A DNA stretch of 64,000 nucleotides from Micromonospora pattaloongensis (GCF_900107255.1 NZ_FNPH01000002.1:62001-126000), one strand, 5' to 3'. Numbered from the stretch's first letter, positions 10,001 through 18,833 are shown. Numbers and translations: made by a program. The notes: generated from the letters alone by a model not told the origin.

Positions 10001-10222
10001 GACCCGGACGCCGGCACCGGCGGCCCGGACCAGGTCACGGACCGCGGCGAGCTGAGCGTCGGTCGGGCGCACCGCGGCGCCGGCCCGGCGGACGTCGTGT
10101 CGGGCCGTCTCCGCGGCGGATCCCGCGGGCCCCGGATCGACGACGGCGCCGGCGGGCACCGGAGTGAGCGCCAGGACGGCGGCGAGGGCCGCGCCGCCGG
10201 CGAGATGGTGGCGTATGCGCAT
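7055..10222 (-). CDS. Secreted M36 (fungalysin-type) metallopeptidase with FTP propeptide, Ig-like and discoidin domains
   Basis: 1055 residues. The start ATG at 10222 follows AGGAG at 7 nt and begins a signal peptide (residues 1-26); an open frame extends further upstream but lacks features. Order: FTP/PepSY-like propeptide about 60-260; M36 catalytic domain about 270-640 with the zinc motif HEYAH at residues 490-494 and the third ligand Glu in GEAWGDWYA about 30 residues later; a carboxypeptidase-regulatory-like beta domain ([19 protein letters not shown]) about 670-750; a discoidin/F5-8C-like domain about 770-900; and a C-terminal prepeptidase-like beta domain. The propeptide is expected to keep the enzyme inactive until export. 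It has no obvious operon partner and ends with its own hairpin. Predicted role: extracellular protein breakdown, with accessory domains binding surfaces or carbohydrate. Confidence 0.9.
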   Translation of the reverse strand: MRIRHHLAGGAALAAVLALTPVPAGAVVDPGPAGSAAETARHDVRRAGAAVRPTDAQLAAVRDLVRAAGAGVRVSWDPRFGTPRTIRADGGWLTGPRSGDAVAIARSFIDANRDAFGFSAADVAALAVVRDHELVGTGTRVINFAQSHAGLRAVRGGHLGVAVAADGRVLSYAGAPSRGGRLLAAHQLTPGQALQKAVGRLAPGVAYTALAAGERAGFQVFAKGPFAGESYVQKAVFPVADGVRPAYRVLFVKGLDAAWDTVVDAATGATLYQASLVAHDAEGTVYENYPGAPAGGSPVIRPFGPTAQSPSGYVDPTGLAGLAGPTTVGNNANAYANYSNYLVPADQGPRPVSPTGQFNYAYGANWARTKGQTVPPSYALDLDAAATNLFWHHNRIHDEFYALGFTESAGNFQLHNGDRGGQGGDPILGLVHAGAATGGSPTYTGRDNAYMLTLPDGIPPWSGMFLWEPINDAFEGPHADGNFDASVIEHEYAHGLSNRYVGGEDNALNTHQSGSMGEAWGDWYALNYLYGKGLAKTAVVGQYATGNDTRGIRNWDYDANPTGFGDIGYDLGGAEVHSDGEIWTAMLWDVRKALVARFGEATGGEMAARIVTDAMPLSPPDPSFVDMRDAMRTALDNRYHSRPDYDTVVDLVFGAFAKRGLGQYASTRGGEDTDPVPSYTHQNPARNGTLTGTVVNAGTGRPIAGARVMLGVFEARVTPLTTTSAEGGFGASVTAGTYPVTVAAPGFGARTVTGVRVTAGTTTALRFALAPNLAATADGASVVSATATGAERMLDDTEASSWTAAPGTGHAVIKLAAPAEISSIQVSAFTTARFEGLRGFTLQTSTDGVTWRTALARPDAFGYQTPRPTAPDLHYKRFGLGKPVQAQYLRFWTDSALGETKTGVQVAELQVFARDVQGVEPLPPSPPDEPVSDAGTIVAGNPSTGTVDDATGVTATAFRTACAVPPAPAQGADGWVTELPASFGDGAHRVEVRGGGATPYDLDLYFYDESCALVGSAASSAADESGTLPSGTRYVLTQLWSGAAVPITLTATDPR

Positions 10223-10361
10223 GAACGCTCCTGGTGACGGTTGGTGGAGCAGTGTTGCCCTACACATCGCGGATGGTGCGCCGGCCGCAACACACCTCGT
10301 TTCGCAGGTCCCCGGTTCGGGGCAAATGGGGTGCCACGAGGGAAGACGTGGAGGGACTGAC

Positions 10362-11021
10362 ATGTCTCGGTGGCTCCGGGTGAACGCGCTGTCGGTGGCG
10401 ATGCTCGGCGCGTTCGTCGTGTTCGTGATCCTGCAGAGCGTGTTCGGGTGGCAGGTCCGCAACGAGGAGCTGCTGCAGTACGGCGCCGCCGCCGACAGCT
10501 ACCTCGGCTACCTGACCAGCGGGCACTTCGCGGAGGCGCTCTTCGAGAACTGGGAGTCGGAGTTCCTGCAGATGGGGACGTACGTGCTGCTCACGGCGTA
10601 CCTGGTGCAGCGCGGCTCGGCGGAGTCCAAGCCGGAGGATCAGTCGGACCGACCCGACGACAACCCGGACCACGCCACCGCCGCCTCGCCGTGGCCGGTG
10701 CACCTGCGCGGCGTGGCGCTGACGGTCTACCGCAACAGCCTCTCGATCGCCCTGCTGCTGCTGTTCGCGGCGTCGTTCGTGCTGCACGTCATCGGCGGCG
10801 CCGCCGAGTACAACGAGCAGCAGGCGCTGGCCAGCGCCGCCCCGCCGATCAGCGCCTGGCAGTTCCTGGCCACCAGCGACTTCTGGTTCCAGTCCATGCA
10901 GAACTGGCAGAGCGAGTTCCTCGCGGTCGGCGCGCTGGTCCTGCTCAGCATCGTGCTGCGCCAGCACGCGTCGCCGGAGTCGAAGCCGGTCACCGCGCCG
11001 CACAGCATGACCGGCAGCTGA
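10362..11021 (+). CDS. DUF6766 family membrane protein
   Basis: 219 residues with four hydrophobic helices (about 8-27, 64-85, 128-150 and 188-205). It is built from two related halves, each carrying an E-S-E-F-L segment (NWESEFLQMG and NWQSEFLAVG) next to a helix, with a polar linker rich in Asp, Pro and Ser between them. This duplicated pattern matches the uncharacterised DUF6766 family. The ATG at 10362 follows GGAGGGACTGAC. No function is known; it is divergently arranged with the M36 protease. Confidence 0.82.
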   Translation: MSRWLRVNALSVAMLGAFVVFVILQSVFGWQVRNEELLQYGAAADSYLGYLTSGHFAEALFENWESEFLQMGTYVLLTAYLVQRGSAESKPEDQSDRPDDNPDHATAASPWPVHLRGVALTVYRNSLSIALLLLFAASFVLHVIGGAAEYNEQQALASAAPPISAWQFLATSDFWFQSMQNWQSEFLAVGALVLLSIVLRQHASPESKPVTAPHSMTGS

Positions 11022-11029
11022 GCTCCCGC

Positions 11030-11145
11030 GGTTACGCCGTCGCGACGCGCGCGACCACGGTTACGCCGTCGCGACGCGCGCGACCACGGTTACGCCGTCG
11101 CGACGCGCGCGACCACGGTTACGCCGTCGCGACGCGCGCGACCAC
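11030..11145. repeat. Four tandem copies of a 29-bp repeat at the 3' end of the SWEET-like gene
   Basis: Copies start at 11030, 11059, 11088 and 11117 and are identical over 29 bp. Read on the minus strand, each copy encodes VVARVATA and a stop codon, i.e. the last eight codons of the neighbouring transporter gene. The copy at 11117-11145 is the genuine gene end; the other three lie past the stop codon and reach to within 8 bp of the DUF6766 stop. Confidence 0.95.
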
Positions 11146-11790
11146 CGGGCGGACCAGCAACCGGCCGGGCGACCCCCACCGCCCCGCGTCCAGCGCGGCG
11201 ATCACCCGGCGCGGCGGGCACCGCCGGGCCAGCACCGCGGCGGAGAGCACGACGGCGATCAGGGCGTTCGCCCAGACCGGCACCAGACCGAGGGCCAGGC
11301 CGTACGCCGTCCAGAGCGAGCCGCTGGTGATCGCGAACAGGTAGGTGGTGGGCGACAGCCCGTCCAGGGGCGCCCCCGAGAACGCGAGCCGCACCTGCGG
11401 CACCTGCCGGACGATCGACACGGCGGCCGCCGCGGTCCCGACCGCGGCCACGCCCCCGAGGAGGAACACGAGCCCGATCGCCGCGCCCCAGCCGAGGATG
11501 CCCGCCACGGCCCGCCCCACCGGGGCCCCCGCTCGGCGCACGATCAGCGCCACCAGCATCATCGCCGCGACCAGCGTCGGCACGTTGGCCACGATCTGCG
11601 TCGGGTCGCCGAGCGTCACGCCGTAGGTGAGCCAGGTCGCCGTCGACAGCAGGCCCAGCACCGCCGACGCGAACGACACCCCGTCGGCGTGCGAGGCGCG
11701 CATCAGCCTCACGACCTGGGGAAACGATCCGATGATTCCGATGACGGCGGCGACGAGTCCGAGCACAGCGATAGGCACGTACGGTTCCAT
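11119..11790 (-). CDS. SWEET-like sugar transporter with two PQ-loop repeats
   Basis: 223 residues, six to seven predicted helices. Two PQ-loop repeats are visible: the first has GSFPQVVRLM and VSFASAVLGLLSTATWLTYG (residues about 20-60), the second VRQVPQVRLAF and LSPTTYLFAITSGSLWTAYG (about 125-170). Bacterial SemiSWEETs normally have a single repeat of about 90 residues and work as dimers, so a fused two-repeat form resembles eukaryotic SWEETs. The predicted role is facilitated sugar diffusion, but PQ-loop proteins can carry other solutes. The C-terminal tail is Arg-rich and ends in the 29-bp tandem repeat. Confidence 0.8.
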   Translation of the reverse strand: MEPYVPIAVLGLVAAVIGIIGSFPQVVRLMRASHADGVSFASAVLGLLSTATWLTYGVTLGDPTQIVANVPTLVAAMMLVALIVRRAGAPVGRAVAGILGWGAAIGLVFLLGGVAAVGTAAAAVSIVRQVPQVRLAFSGAPLDGLSPTTYLFAITSGSLWTAYGLALGLVPVWANALIAVVLSAAVLARRCPPRRVIAALDAGRWGSPGRLLVRPVVARVATA

Positions 11791-11859
11791 CGGCGCGCCC
11801 CGGGGACGCCTTAACGATCTTCGTGCCGCCGTCGTGCGAGCCCGATCACACCCGTCGAT

Positions 11860-12174
11860 TCACACCCCGTACACGTCGTCCGGGGCACCGTCGCGCGCTC
11901 CCTCCACGAAGCCCCGGAATCCCGGGTCGCCGAAGTCGGCCGGCACCCGGCCGACCCCCTCGCCGGTCGCCTCCGCGACGCCGTCGACGAGCGGCCCGAA
12001 GTCGAGCTCGCCGCCGGCGAGCGCCCCGGTCTCGGCCGTGTCCCCCAGCTCGAGCAGGCGCTGCAGGTCGTCCGGGGACGTGCCGGGATCCGTCGCCCAC
12101 GACAGCCCGATGTCGTACGACTCGTCGTACAGCCCGCGTTGAAGATCGCTCCAACCGGGGTCGTAGTTCCTCAC
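11860..12174 (-). CDS. Hypothetical acidic protein
   Basis: 104 residues, strongly acidic, with no signal peptide or membrane helix. GTG at 12174 was chosen because AAGGAG lies 7 nt upstream; longer readings lack a ribosome site. It begins VRNYDPGWSDLQRGLYDESYDIGL and is rich in Asp, Glu and Gly. I do not recognise the family. It stands alone between the SWEET-like gene and the DNA ligase gene. Confidence 0.6.
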   Translation of the reverse strand: MRNYDPGWSDLQRGLYDESYDIGLSWATDPGTSPDDLQRLLELGDTAETGALAGGELDFGPLVDGVAEATGEGVGRVPADFGDPGFRGFVEGARDGAPDDVYGV

Positions 12175-12337
12175 CCTGCGCTCCTTCGGCCGCTCCACCT
12201 GAGCATCGGACAGACCGGGCGCAGCCACGGCGCGAATCGTCAAAAGTCCGCGAGCAGAGTACGGCTCCTCCCCGGCGACGACGCGGCGCGCCGTCGCGCC
12301 GCGCGAATGCCGCCCCCGTCGCCGGGTATGCCCTGCC

Positions 12338-13384
12338 GTGGTCCTTGCCTTCGGTCCGCCGGTCGCGCCGATGCTCGCCCGGCTGGTCCGCGAGCTTCCG
12401 CAGGGCGCGCTGTGCTACGAGCCGAAGTGGGACGGTTTCCGGTGCCTGGTGTTCCGCGACGGTGACGCCATCGAGCTGCGCAGCCGGCACGACCGGCCGC
12501 TGGGGCGGTACTTCCCGGAGGTGTGCGCGGCGCTGCGCGCGCTGCCCGCCCCGTCCTGCGTCCTCGACGGCGAACTCCTGGTCACCCGGGACGGCCGGCA
12601 CGACTTCGGCGCGCTGCTCGAACGCGTGCATCCGGCGGCCAGCCGGGTGGCCCGGCTCGCCGCCGAGACGCCCGCCTACTACGTCGCGTTCGACCTGCTG
12701 GCGCTCGGCGGCAGCGACCTGCGCGACGAGCCGTACCGCGATCGGCGCGGCATGCTCACCTCGGTGCTGGACCGCCCGGACACGCCGGTGACGCTGACGC
12801 CGTCGCTGGACGCGGCGACGGTGGCGCGGCGGTGGCTCGGCGGCGAACTGGGCGCCGGCTTCGACGGGGTGATGGCCAAACCGGTGGAGTCCACCTACCA
12901 GCCGGGCAGGCGGGGCTGGTGGAAGGTGAAGCCCGAGCGGACCGCGGACTGCGTGGTCGCCGGCTGCCGGGTCGCCGCCGGGTCGGAGGTCAGCTCCCTG
13001 CTGCTCGGCCTCTACGACCACGAGGGCATGCTGCGCCACGTCGGCGTCACCGCCGCGTTCGCCCGCGAACAGCGCCGCACGCTGCTGCCGCAGCTGATGG
13101 AGCACGCCGTCGAGCTGCGGGCGCACCCCTGGCGCGAGGGGTACGCGCTGGAGGGTGGGCCGGCCGGGCGGCTCGCCGGCTCGGCCGGGCGGTGGACGCC
13201 GGCGATGCCGCTGGACTGGATCCCGCTGCGACCGGAGCTGGTGTGCGAGGTGGCGTACGACCGGCCGGACGGCTCGCGGCTGCGGCACCCGGCCCGGTTC
13301 CGGCGCTGGCGGCCGGACCGGACGCCGGAGAGCTGCCGGGTCGACCAGCTCACCGAGGCGGTGACCGGGTGGACGACGAGCTGA
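12338..13384 (+). CDS. ATP-dependent DNA ligase (LigC/LigD-ligase type)
   Basis: 348 residues. The adenylation motif EPKWDGFR places the AMP-accepting lysine at residue 30; further nucleotidyltransferase motifs follow (LDGELLV, YVAFDLL, FDGVMAK and WWKVKP). An OB-fold of about 120 residues completes the catalytic core; no nuclease or polymerase domain is fused. It seals nicks in duplex DNA using ATP and in actinobacteria is associated with end-joining or repair. Its stop codon overlaps the next gene by 16 bp, which encodes the matching LigD-type polymerase, so the pair is a split LigD-like module. No Ku gene is in the window. Confidence 0.92.
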   Translation: MVLAFGPPVAPMLARLVRELPQGALCYEPKWDGFRCLVFRDGDAIELRSRHDRPLGRYFPEVCAALRALPAPSCVLDGELLVTRDGRHDFGALLERVHPAASRVARLAAETPAYYVAFDLLALGGSDLRDEPYRDRRGMLTSVLDRPDTPVTLTPSLDAATVARRWLGGELGAGFDGVMAKPVESTYQPGRRGWWKVKPERTADCVVAGCRVAAGSEVSSLLLGLYDHEGMLRHVGVTAAFAREQRRTLLPQLMEHAVELRAHPWREGYALEGGPAGRLAGSAGRWTPAMPLDWIPLRPELVCEVAYDRPDGSRLRHPARFRRWRPDRTPESCRVDQLTEAVTGWTTS

Positions 13385-14268
13385 CCGTCTCGGTCGGGGC
13401 GCGACGGCTGCGGGTGTCGAGCCTGGAGCGGGTGCTGTATCCGGAGACCGGGTTCAGCAAGGCCGAGCTGATCGACTACTACACGGCGGTCGCCGACGTG
13501 GTCCTGCCGCACGTCCGCGGCCACGCGATCACCCTGCACCGCTACCCGAGCGGCGTCGGCGGGCCGCACTTCTACCAGACCCGCTGCCCGCCGCACCCCG
13601 ACTGGGTGCGCACCGCCACCCTGCACTTCCCGAAGACCGGCAAGACCTTCGAGGCCCCGGTGCTCGACGACGTGGCGGCGCTGGTCTGGGCAGCGAACCT
13701 GGCCACCATCGAGCTGCACCCGTTCCTGGCGTGCGCCGAGCGCATCGACCACCCGACGCAGCTCGTCTTCGACCTTGATCCCGGGCCGCCGGCCGGGTTC
13801 GGGCAGGCCTGCGCGGTGGCGCTCGAGCTGCGCGGGATGCTCGCCGAGGTGGGGCTGCGGGCGTGGCCGAAGACCTCGGGGCTCAAGGGGCTGCACCTGC
13901 ACGTGCCGCTCGACGGCGCGGCGACGTACGCGCAGACCAAGGCGTTCGCGCGGGCGGTCGCGGCGACCCTGGCCCGCGCCGCGCCGGGCCGGGTCGTCGA
14001 CCGGATGGCGCGGGCGCTGCGCGCCGGCAAGGTCTTCATCGACTGGAGCCAGAACGACGCCGGCAAGTCGACGGTCGCGCCGTACTCGCTGCGCGGCGGC
14101 GCGAGGCCGACCGTCGCGGCCCCGATCAGCTGGGAGGACGTGGCGGACGCGGCCGAGCGCGACCGGCCGCCTCCGGGCTACGGGCCCGCGGCGGTCCGGC
14201 GGCGGCTGGCCGAGCGGGGGGACCTGTTGGCGCCGCTGCTCGCCACGCGCCAGCGGCTCCCGTCCTGA
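13369..14268 (+). CDS. LigD-type polymerase/primase domain protein (NHEJ)
   Basis: 299 residues, the archaeo-eukaryotic primase-like PolDom alone. Catalytic metal-binding residues are visible: FDLDPG (Asp135, Asp137) and VFIDWSQN (Asp225), with TSGLKGLHLHVPL (His176 or His178) and the conserved ending NDAGKSTVAPYSLR. GTG at 13369 lies inside the last codons of the ligase gene, giving translational coupling. Such proteins add ribo- or deoxynucleotides at broken ends during end-joining, partnering with the ligase upstream. Confidence 0.9.
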   Translation: MDDELTVSVGARRLRVSSLERVLYPETGFSKAELIDYYTAVADVVLPHVRGHAITLHRYPSGVGGPHFYQTRCPPHPDWVRTATLHFPKTGKTFEAPVLDDVAALVWAANLATIELHPFLACAERIDHPTQLVFDLDPGPPAGFGQACAVALELRGMLAEVGLRAWPKTSGLKGLHLHVPLDGAATYAQTKAFARAVAATLARAAPGRVVDRMARALRAGKVFIDWSQNDAGKSTVAPYSLRGGARPTVAAPISWEDVADAAERDRPPPGYGPAAVRRRLAERGDLLAPLLATRQRLPS

Positions 14269-16338
14269 CTACCACTCCTCGATCCGCGCCCGCGGCGTGC
14301 CGTGCATCGCGGTGAGCGACGCCGGGCGTCCCCGCGTCCAGATCCGGTCGACCCGGATCCCCTCCCAGTCCTGGGGCATCGTGATGGGGCGCTTGCACCA
14401 GGCGGCCGGGTCCCCGGCGTGCAGCTTCAGGCCGGTCAGCCCGTAGAGACAGCTGGTGAGGAAGCCGCCGAGGTTGGCGGTGAACGGCACCGGTCGGGGC
14501 AGGTCGGGGTAGACGACCGGGCTGAACTCGGTCGTCATGGCGAAGGGTTCGATGACGAACTGCGCGTACCCCTTCTCGAACAGCTCCGCGGCCCGCTGCC
14601 GGTCGCCGAGCCGGGCGGCGTACACGCCGAGCAGCGCGGAGAGCATCGGCGACCCCACGTACTTGTCGGCCGAGCGCAGGTGGAACTCCAGCGTCCGCCG
14701 CTCGGTCTCGGCGTCGACGTCGAACTCCAGTGGGAAGAGCGCGGCCGCGCCCTCCGGGGTCTCGCCCTTGAGCTCCGCCGGGTCGTGGCCGTCGTGGTTG
14801 CGGATCACCTTCGTGTCCGGGTCGATCGGTAGGACCAACGCGTCGGCCAGCGCCTTCCACGACTCCACGATCCGCTTGCCCAGGTCGCGCCCGAGCGACA
14901 CCGTCTCCCGGAGGGCGAGCACCGCCGACATGTTGACGAACGCACTGTTGTTCACCGTGGTCTTGGTCTCCGCGATCCCGTTGACCCCGCGCATCTCGCA
15001 ACCGCGCGGCGTGCGCTCGATGCGGCTGTCCAACCACCGCGCCACCGCAGCCATCACCGGCCACGCGCACGTCTCGGCGAACTCAAGGTCCCCGGTCGCG
15101 TGCACGAAGCGGGCCATGGCGAGCGCCACGTCCATGCTGACGTGCTCCTCGTTGAACGAGTGCGTCGTCTCCACCGGCGCGGATTCGTGGCCGTGCCGCG
15201 GGCTGCTCTCCCAGGGATACTGCGCGCCGGTGTAGCCGCGGGCCTCCGCGTTGGCGACGGCGCCGGAGAGCCGCGAGGAGCGGTAGCGCAGCAGCGCACG
15301 GGCCGCGTCCGGATGGATGAGGATCAGCGGCGGCACGCAGAACGTTTCGACGTCCCACATCACGTGGCCGCGGTAGTAGTGGTAGTCGGGCCAGAACGAC
15401 AGCCCGAACATGTGCGTGCTGGCCGGGGACGACGGGTGCGCCGAGCTGTTCAAGTAGAACAACGCCGCGTCGGCCATCCGCTGCCAGCGTTCCGGCGCGC
15501 CGACGAGCTGCACCCGGCTCCGCCACAGCTCCGCCCACGCCGCCCGGTTGTCGGCGCGCAGCGCCTCACACCCACGCACGAAGGCCGCGGTGAGCAGCCG
15601 CGCCGCCTGATGCTGCGGCCGACTGTGCCACACGTCCGGCACCATGCTCGCGTAGTGGTGCAGCCGGTACTCGCGCCCCGCCTCCGCGTGGAAGACGTAC
15701 GAGGTGGAGGTCGGGCCGTCCTTGCCCTCGTTGAACCTCCGGTAGACCTGGTCCGTGCCGAGCAGCTCGGTGCCGTAGGCCAGCCCCAACGACCCCATGT
15801 CGCCCGCGCTCTTCCAGAGCATCAGGCAGTCGAGCGGGCCGGGCGGGTGGGACGGGCACATCGGCGGTTCCGCCCAGTAGCCGTTGACACCCTCCCGACT
15901 CACCCCGGCGGTGATCTCCAGCTCGCAGTCGCGGTCCACCCGGATCGTCGCCTTCTGAACGGCGATCGTGGGCCGGTTGCGGCTGCAGAACGTGATCAGG
16001 GAGAGCTCGACGCGCGCCCCGTCGCCGTCGAAGTCGAAGCGGGTGTGCAACTCCCCGGAGGCGAAGTCCATGCGCTGCTCGCGGAAAACGACCCGGTCGG
16101 GGCACTGGGTGACCACGGTCCGGTTGACCCGCATGTCGCCGGCGAGCGGGAACGGCGCCCGCCCGTACGCCTCCAGCCCGGTCGCCTCGTCCATCTTGAC
16201 GAAGCCGTTCACGGTGGCGACCCCGCCGAGCGGCGGGATCGGACAGAGCCGCAGCCCGATGATCCCGTTGCTGACGTACGCCGGGGTGTATTCGGGTTTC
16301 CACTCCCGGACCGGCTCCGGGCTGATCGGTTCAGTCAT
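14269..16338 (-). CDS. Glycoside hydrolase family 65 protein (phosphorylase or PGGHG-like)
   Basis: 689 residues: an N-terminal beta-sandwich (about 1-250) and an (alpha/alpha)6 barrel with a small C-terminal beta domain. The barrel carries YYRGHVMWDVETF and YPWESS, and the general-acid Glu is placed at residue 457 in NGIAETKTTVNN. The motif set resembles both disaccharide phosphorylases (maltose, trehalose, kojibiose) and the vertebrate glucosyl-galactosyl-hydroxylysine glucosidase. No signal peptide, so it is cytoplasmic. Its ATG overlaps the GH31 stop by 8 bp with GGTGGGGAC just upstream, indicating translational coupling. It probably completes alpha-glucoside breakdown begun by GH31; substrate is not readable. 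Confidence 0.85.
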   Translation of the reverse strand: MTEPISPEPVREWKPEYTPAYVSNGIIGLRLCPIPPLGGVATVNGFVKMDEATGLEAYGRAPFPLAGDMRVNRTVVTQCPDRVVFREQRMDFASGELHTRFDFDGDGARVELSLITFCSRNRPTIAVQKATIRVDRDCELEITAGVSREGVNGYWAEPPMCPSHPPGPLDCLMLWKSAGDMGSLGLAYGTELLGTDQVYRRFNEGKDGPTSTSYVFHAEAGREYRLHHYASMVPDVWHSRPQHQAARLLTAAFVRGCEALRADNRAAWAELWRSRVQLVGAPERWQRMADAALFYLNSSAHPSSPASTHMFGLSFWPDYHYYRGHVMWDVETFCVPPLILIHPDAARALLRYRSSRLSGAVANAEARGYTGAQYPWESSPRHGHESAPVETTHSFNEEHVSMDVALAMARFVHATGDLEFAETCAWPVMAAVARWLDSRIERTPRGCEMRGVNGIAETKTTVNNSAFVNMSAVLALRETVSLGRDLGKRIVESWKALADALVLPIDPDTKVIRNHDGHDPAELKGETPEGAAALFPLEFDVDAETERRTLEFHLRSADKYVGSPMLSALLGVYAARLGDRQRAAELFEKGYAQFVIEPFAMTTEFSPVVYPDLPRPVPFTANLGGFLTSCLYGLTGLKLHAGDPAAWCKRPITMPQDWEGIRVDRIWTRGRPASLTAMHGTPRARIEEW

Positions 16339-18658
16339 CGCGCGTCCCCACCGTCCACTCCCGGTCGTCGCGGGCGAGCTGCCGCTCGTGCCCGCCGGTG
16401 TCGCCGTGCACCCGGATGCGCACGGTTCGGTCGGGCGGCACGAACTGACCGTCGCGCCGCGCGGTCAGCGTCCCGTCCCGATAGGCGTACCGCGTCCGGG
16501 CCCACTCGCCGCGCTCGTGCCCGCGGGTGACACCGTCGTCCTCGTACAGCTCGCCCTCGGCGACGCCCGTCTCGTCCGGAAAGACCTCCAGCCAGAGCGG
16601 GTCCAGCGGGCGCTCACCCGTCCACTGCATCACCGGCCCGAGCGGAAGCACCGCGCCACCCCGGACATAGACCGGCGCGTCCCCGTCCAGCGGCGCGTCC
16701 ACGATCAGCCGGGCCGGCCCGGACTCCACCGCCCCGGAGTGCAGGTGGTACCACCGCCCGGCCGGCAGGTAGACCTCGCGGGAGATCCGGCCGGGCCGCA
16801 CGACCGGCGCCACCAGCAGGTCGCGGCCGAGCAACGCCTGGTCGTCCCGGACCCGCGCCGCCGGGTCGTCGGCGTGGTGGTAGAGCAGCGGCCGCAGCAC
16901 CGGCGCGCCGGTGCGGGACGCCTCCTCGAAAACGGTGTAGAGGTAGGGCAGCAGCCGGTACCGCAGCTCCAGCGCGCGCCGGCACACCGCCTCGATCTCG
17001 GGTCCCCACACCCAGGGTTCCTGCGGCGCGCACGGTTTCGAGCAGTTGTTGCGGGCATACGGGTAGAAGGCGCCGGCCTGGTACCAGCGGGCCAGCAGCT
17101 CGGGCCCGCAGTCGGCGAAGAAGCCGCCGATGTCGGCGCCGGCGAACGGGACCCCGGACAGCCCGAGGTTCTGCAGCTGCGGCAGCGACATCTCCAGGTG
17201 CTCCCAGTAGCTGGCGTTGTCCCCGGTCCAGGTCATCGAGTGGCGCTGCATGCCGGCGAAGCCCGCGCGCGAGACGATCAGATACCGTTCGTCGGCCAGC
17301 GCCCGCCGCGCCGCCGAGTTGATGGCGCAGTTCTCCAGGTACCCGTAGACGTTGTGCACCTCGGCGTGCGTGGTCCGCTCCTCCGGCGGCCCGTGCGGGG
17401 TGTCCAGCGGCGGCTCCATGCGCCGGGCCTGCGGGTCCTCCGGCATCCGGTCCCGCATGGACGGTTCGTTCATGTCGTTGACCAGCACCCGGATGCCGAT
17501 CCCGATCGACTCCTCGTACCAGCGGGCCCACCAGTCCCGCACCTGCGTCCGCGCGAAGTCGGGGAACGCGCAGAGGCCGGGCCAGACGTACCGCAGCATC
17601 AGCCCGTCGCCCTCGGTGAGGAAATATCCCAGCTCCGCCCCCTCCGTGTAGACCGGGTAGCCCCCCTCCGGCTGATACTTGACGCCGACGTTGAGCACCT
17701 TCGCCGCGCGCAAGCCCAGCTGTTGGAGCTCCCGCACCAGCCCGGCCGGGTTCGGGAAGCGCCCGGGATCCCAGGTGAACACCCGGTACTCGTGCTGATG
17801 GTCGACGTCGATGTAGATCACGTCGGTGGGTATCGCGTCGGCGCGGAGCCGCTGCGCGACCTGGCGGATCTGTTCCGCGGTCGAGTAGCCCCACCGCGAG
17901 TGGTGGTAGCCGAGCGCCCAGCGCGGCGGCAACGGCATCCGCCCGGTGAGCAGCGTGTACCGCTCCACCACCTCCGCCGGGGTCGGCCCGGCGATCACGT
18001 ACTGGTCCAGCTCACCCCCGCAGACGCGGATCACCTGCTGTTCGTGGAGATCGTCGGTCAGGTCGAAGACGCTGCGGTACGTGTTGTTCAGGTATACGCC
18101 GCAACAATGACCGTCGGGGTCCATCGCGAGGTAGAACGGGATCGCCTGGTAGAGCTCGTTCGTCCCCGGGCCCTGTTCCTCGAACCGGTCCGTGCACCAG
18201 AACTCGTACATCCGGCCGCGCTTGTCGAGCAGGCCCGTGCGGTTGCCGAAACCGAAGTAGTGCTGCCCCCGCGGCATCCGTCGCGTCCACATCGCCGTGC
18301 CGTCCGGCTTCCAGGTCGGCCCGCCCTCCGGGCCGTCCTCCACGAGCACCCGGCCGCCGCGCCGGTCGGCGACCGTGACCCGCGCGCCGGCGGGCTCGGC
18401 ACGCACGGTCAACACGTCCGAGCTGATCTCCACCGTTCCGTCGTCGGAGCCCACGGTGACGTGCGGCGGGGCCAGCTCCTCGTCCGGCGGGACCGGCGAC
18501 CACGAGCGGCGGGGAGCTAACGCGCCGGTCGGCGCGAACCGGATCCGCGCGATCGCCGGGTGCGGCAGGCTGATCGCCAGCGTCGGCCCGCCGTAGTCGA
18601 CCAGAACACTGGATCCCAGTTTCCGGTAGCCGCGCAGATCGCCAGGCCGTTCGCTCAT
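16331..18658 (-). CDS. Glycoside hydrolase family 31 alpha-glucosidase
   Basis: 775 residues: N-terminal beta-sandwich domain, catalytic TIM barrel and C-terminal beta domains. The nucleophile is Asp395 in LVNDMNEPS and the acid/base Asp480 in WTGDNASYW; YHHSRWGYS lies at the barrel entrance. No signal peptide, so it should act in the cytoplasm on imported alpha-glucosides or alpha-xylosides. The start ATG at 18658 matches the family's N-terminus (MSERPGDL); the open frame continues far upstream only because of codon bias on the antisense of the next gene. First gene of a two-gene operon with GH65. The palindrome GGTTGCAACC in the promoter region is a candidate operator. Confidence 0.9.
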   Translation of the reverse strand: MSERPGDLRGYRKLGSSVLVDYGGPTLAISLPHPAIARIRFAPTGALAPRRSWSPVPPDEELAPPHVTVGSDDGTVEISSDVLTVRAEPAGARVTVADRRGGRVLVEDGPEGGPTWKPDGTAMWTRRMPRGQHYFGFGNRTGLLDKRGRMYEFWCTDRFEEQGPGTNELYQAIPFYLAMDPDGHCCGVYLNNTYRSVFDLTDDLHEQQVIRVCGGELDQYVIAGPTPAEVVERYTLLTGRMPLPPRWALGYHHSRWGYSTAEQIRQVAQRLRADAIPTDVIYIDVDHQHEYRVFTWDPGRFPNPAGLVRELQQLGLRAAKVLNVGVKYQPEGGYPVYTEGAELGYFLTEGDGLMLRYVWPGLCAFPDFARTQVRDWWARWYEESIGIGIRVLVNDMNEPSMRDRMPEDPQARRMEPPLDTPHGPPEERTTHAEVHNVYGYLENCAINSAARRALADERYLIVSRAGFAGMQRHSMTWTGDNASYWEHLEMSLPQLQNLGLSGVPFAGADIGGFFADCGPELLARWYQAGAFYPYARNNCSKPCAPQEPWVWGPEIEAVCRRALELRYRLLPYLYTVFEEASRTGAPVLRPLLYHHADDPAARVRDDQALLGRDLLVAPVVRPGRISREVYLPAGRWYHLHSGAVESGPARLIVDAPLDGDAPVYVRGGAVLPLGPVMQWTGERPLDPLWLEVFPDETGVAEGELYEDDGVTRGHERGEWARTRYAYRDGTLTARRDGQFVPPDRTVRIRVHGDTGGHERQLARDDREWTVGTRDD

Positions 18659-18823
18659 TCGCTTAGTTGCCAACCGTGAGTCGTCGCTGGCCCGGTGGCT
18701 TCCCCGACTCGTGCCGTCGAAACCCGCGCACCGGGACACATCTGGCGACCACTGCCGCCGCATCGGGACACCGAAGCGGGCGGGTCCGCTCCCCGGCGGT
18801 CCGTCCGCGCCCGCCGACAACCG

Positions 18824-18833
18824 GGTTGCAACC
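18824..18833. promoter_or_regulatory. Palindrome GGTTGCAACC in the divergent GH31/repeat-protein region
   Basis: A perfect 10-bp palindrome with a TTGCAA core lies between the divergently read GH31 operon and the secreted repeat protein. TTGCAA cores occur in operators of LacI-type maltose and alpha-glucoside repressors of actinobacteria, which fits a GH31 operon. No regulator gene is adjacent, so this is inference. Confidence 0.35.

Noticed and set aside
7259-10237. 992-codon plus-strand open frame
   Set aside because: Antisense to the M36 protease, which has full domain and motif support.
11030-11145. Tandem repeats as a CRISPR array
   Set aside because: Units are contiguous 29-mers without spacers and contain the gene's own end codons.
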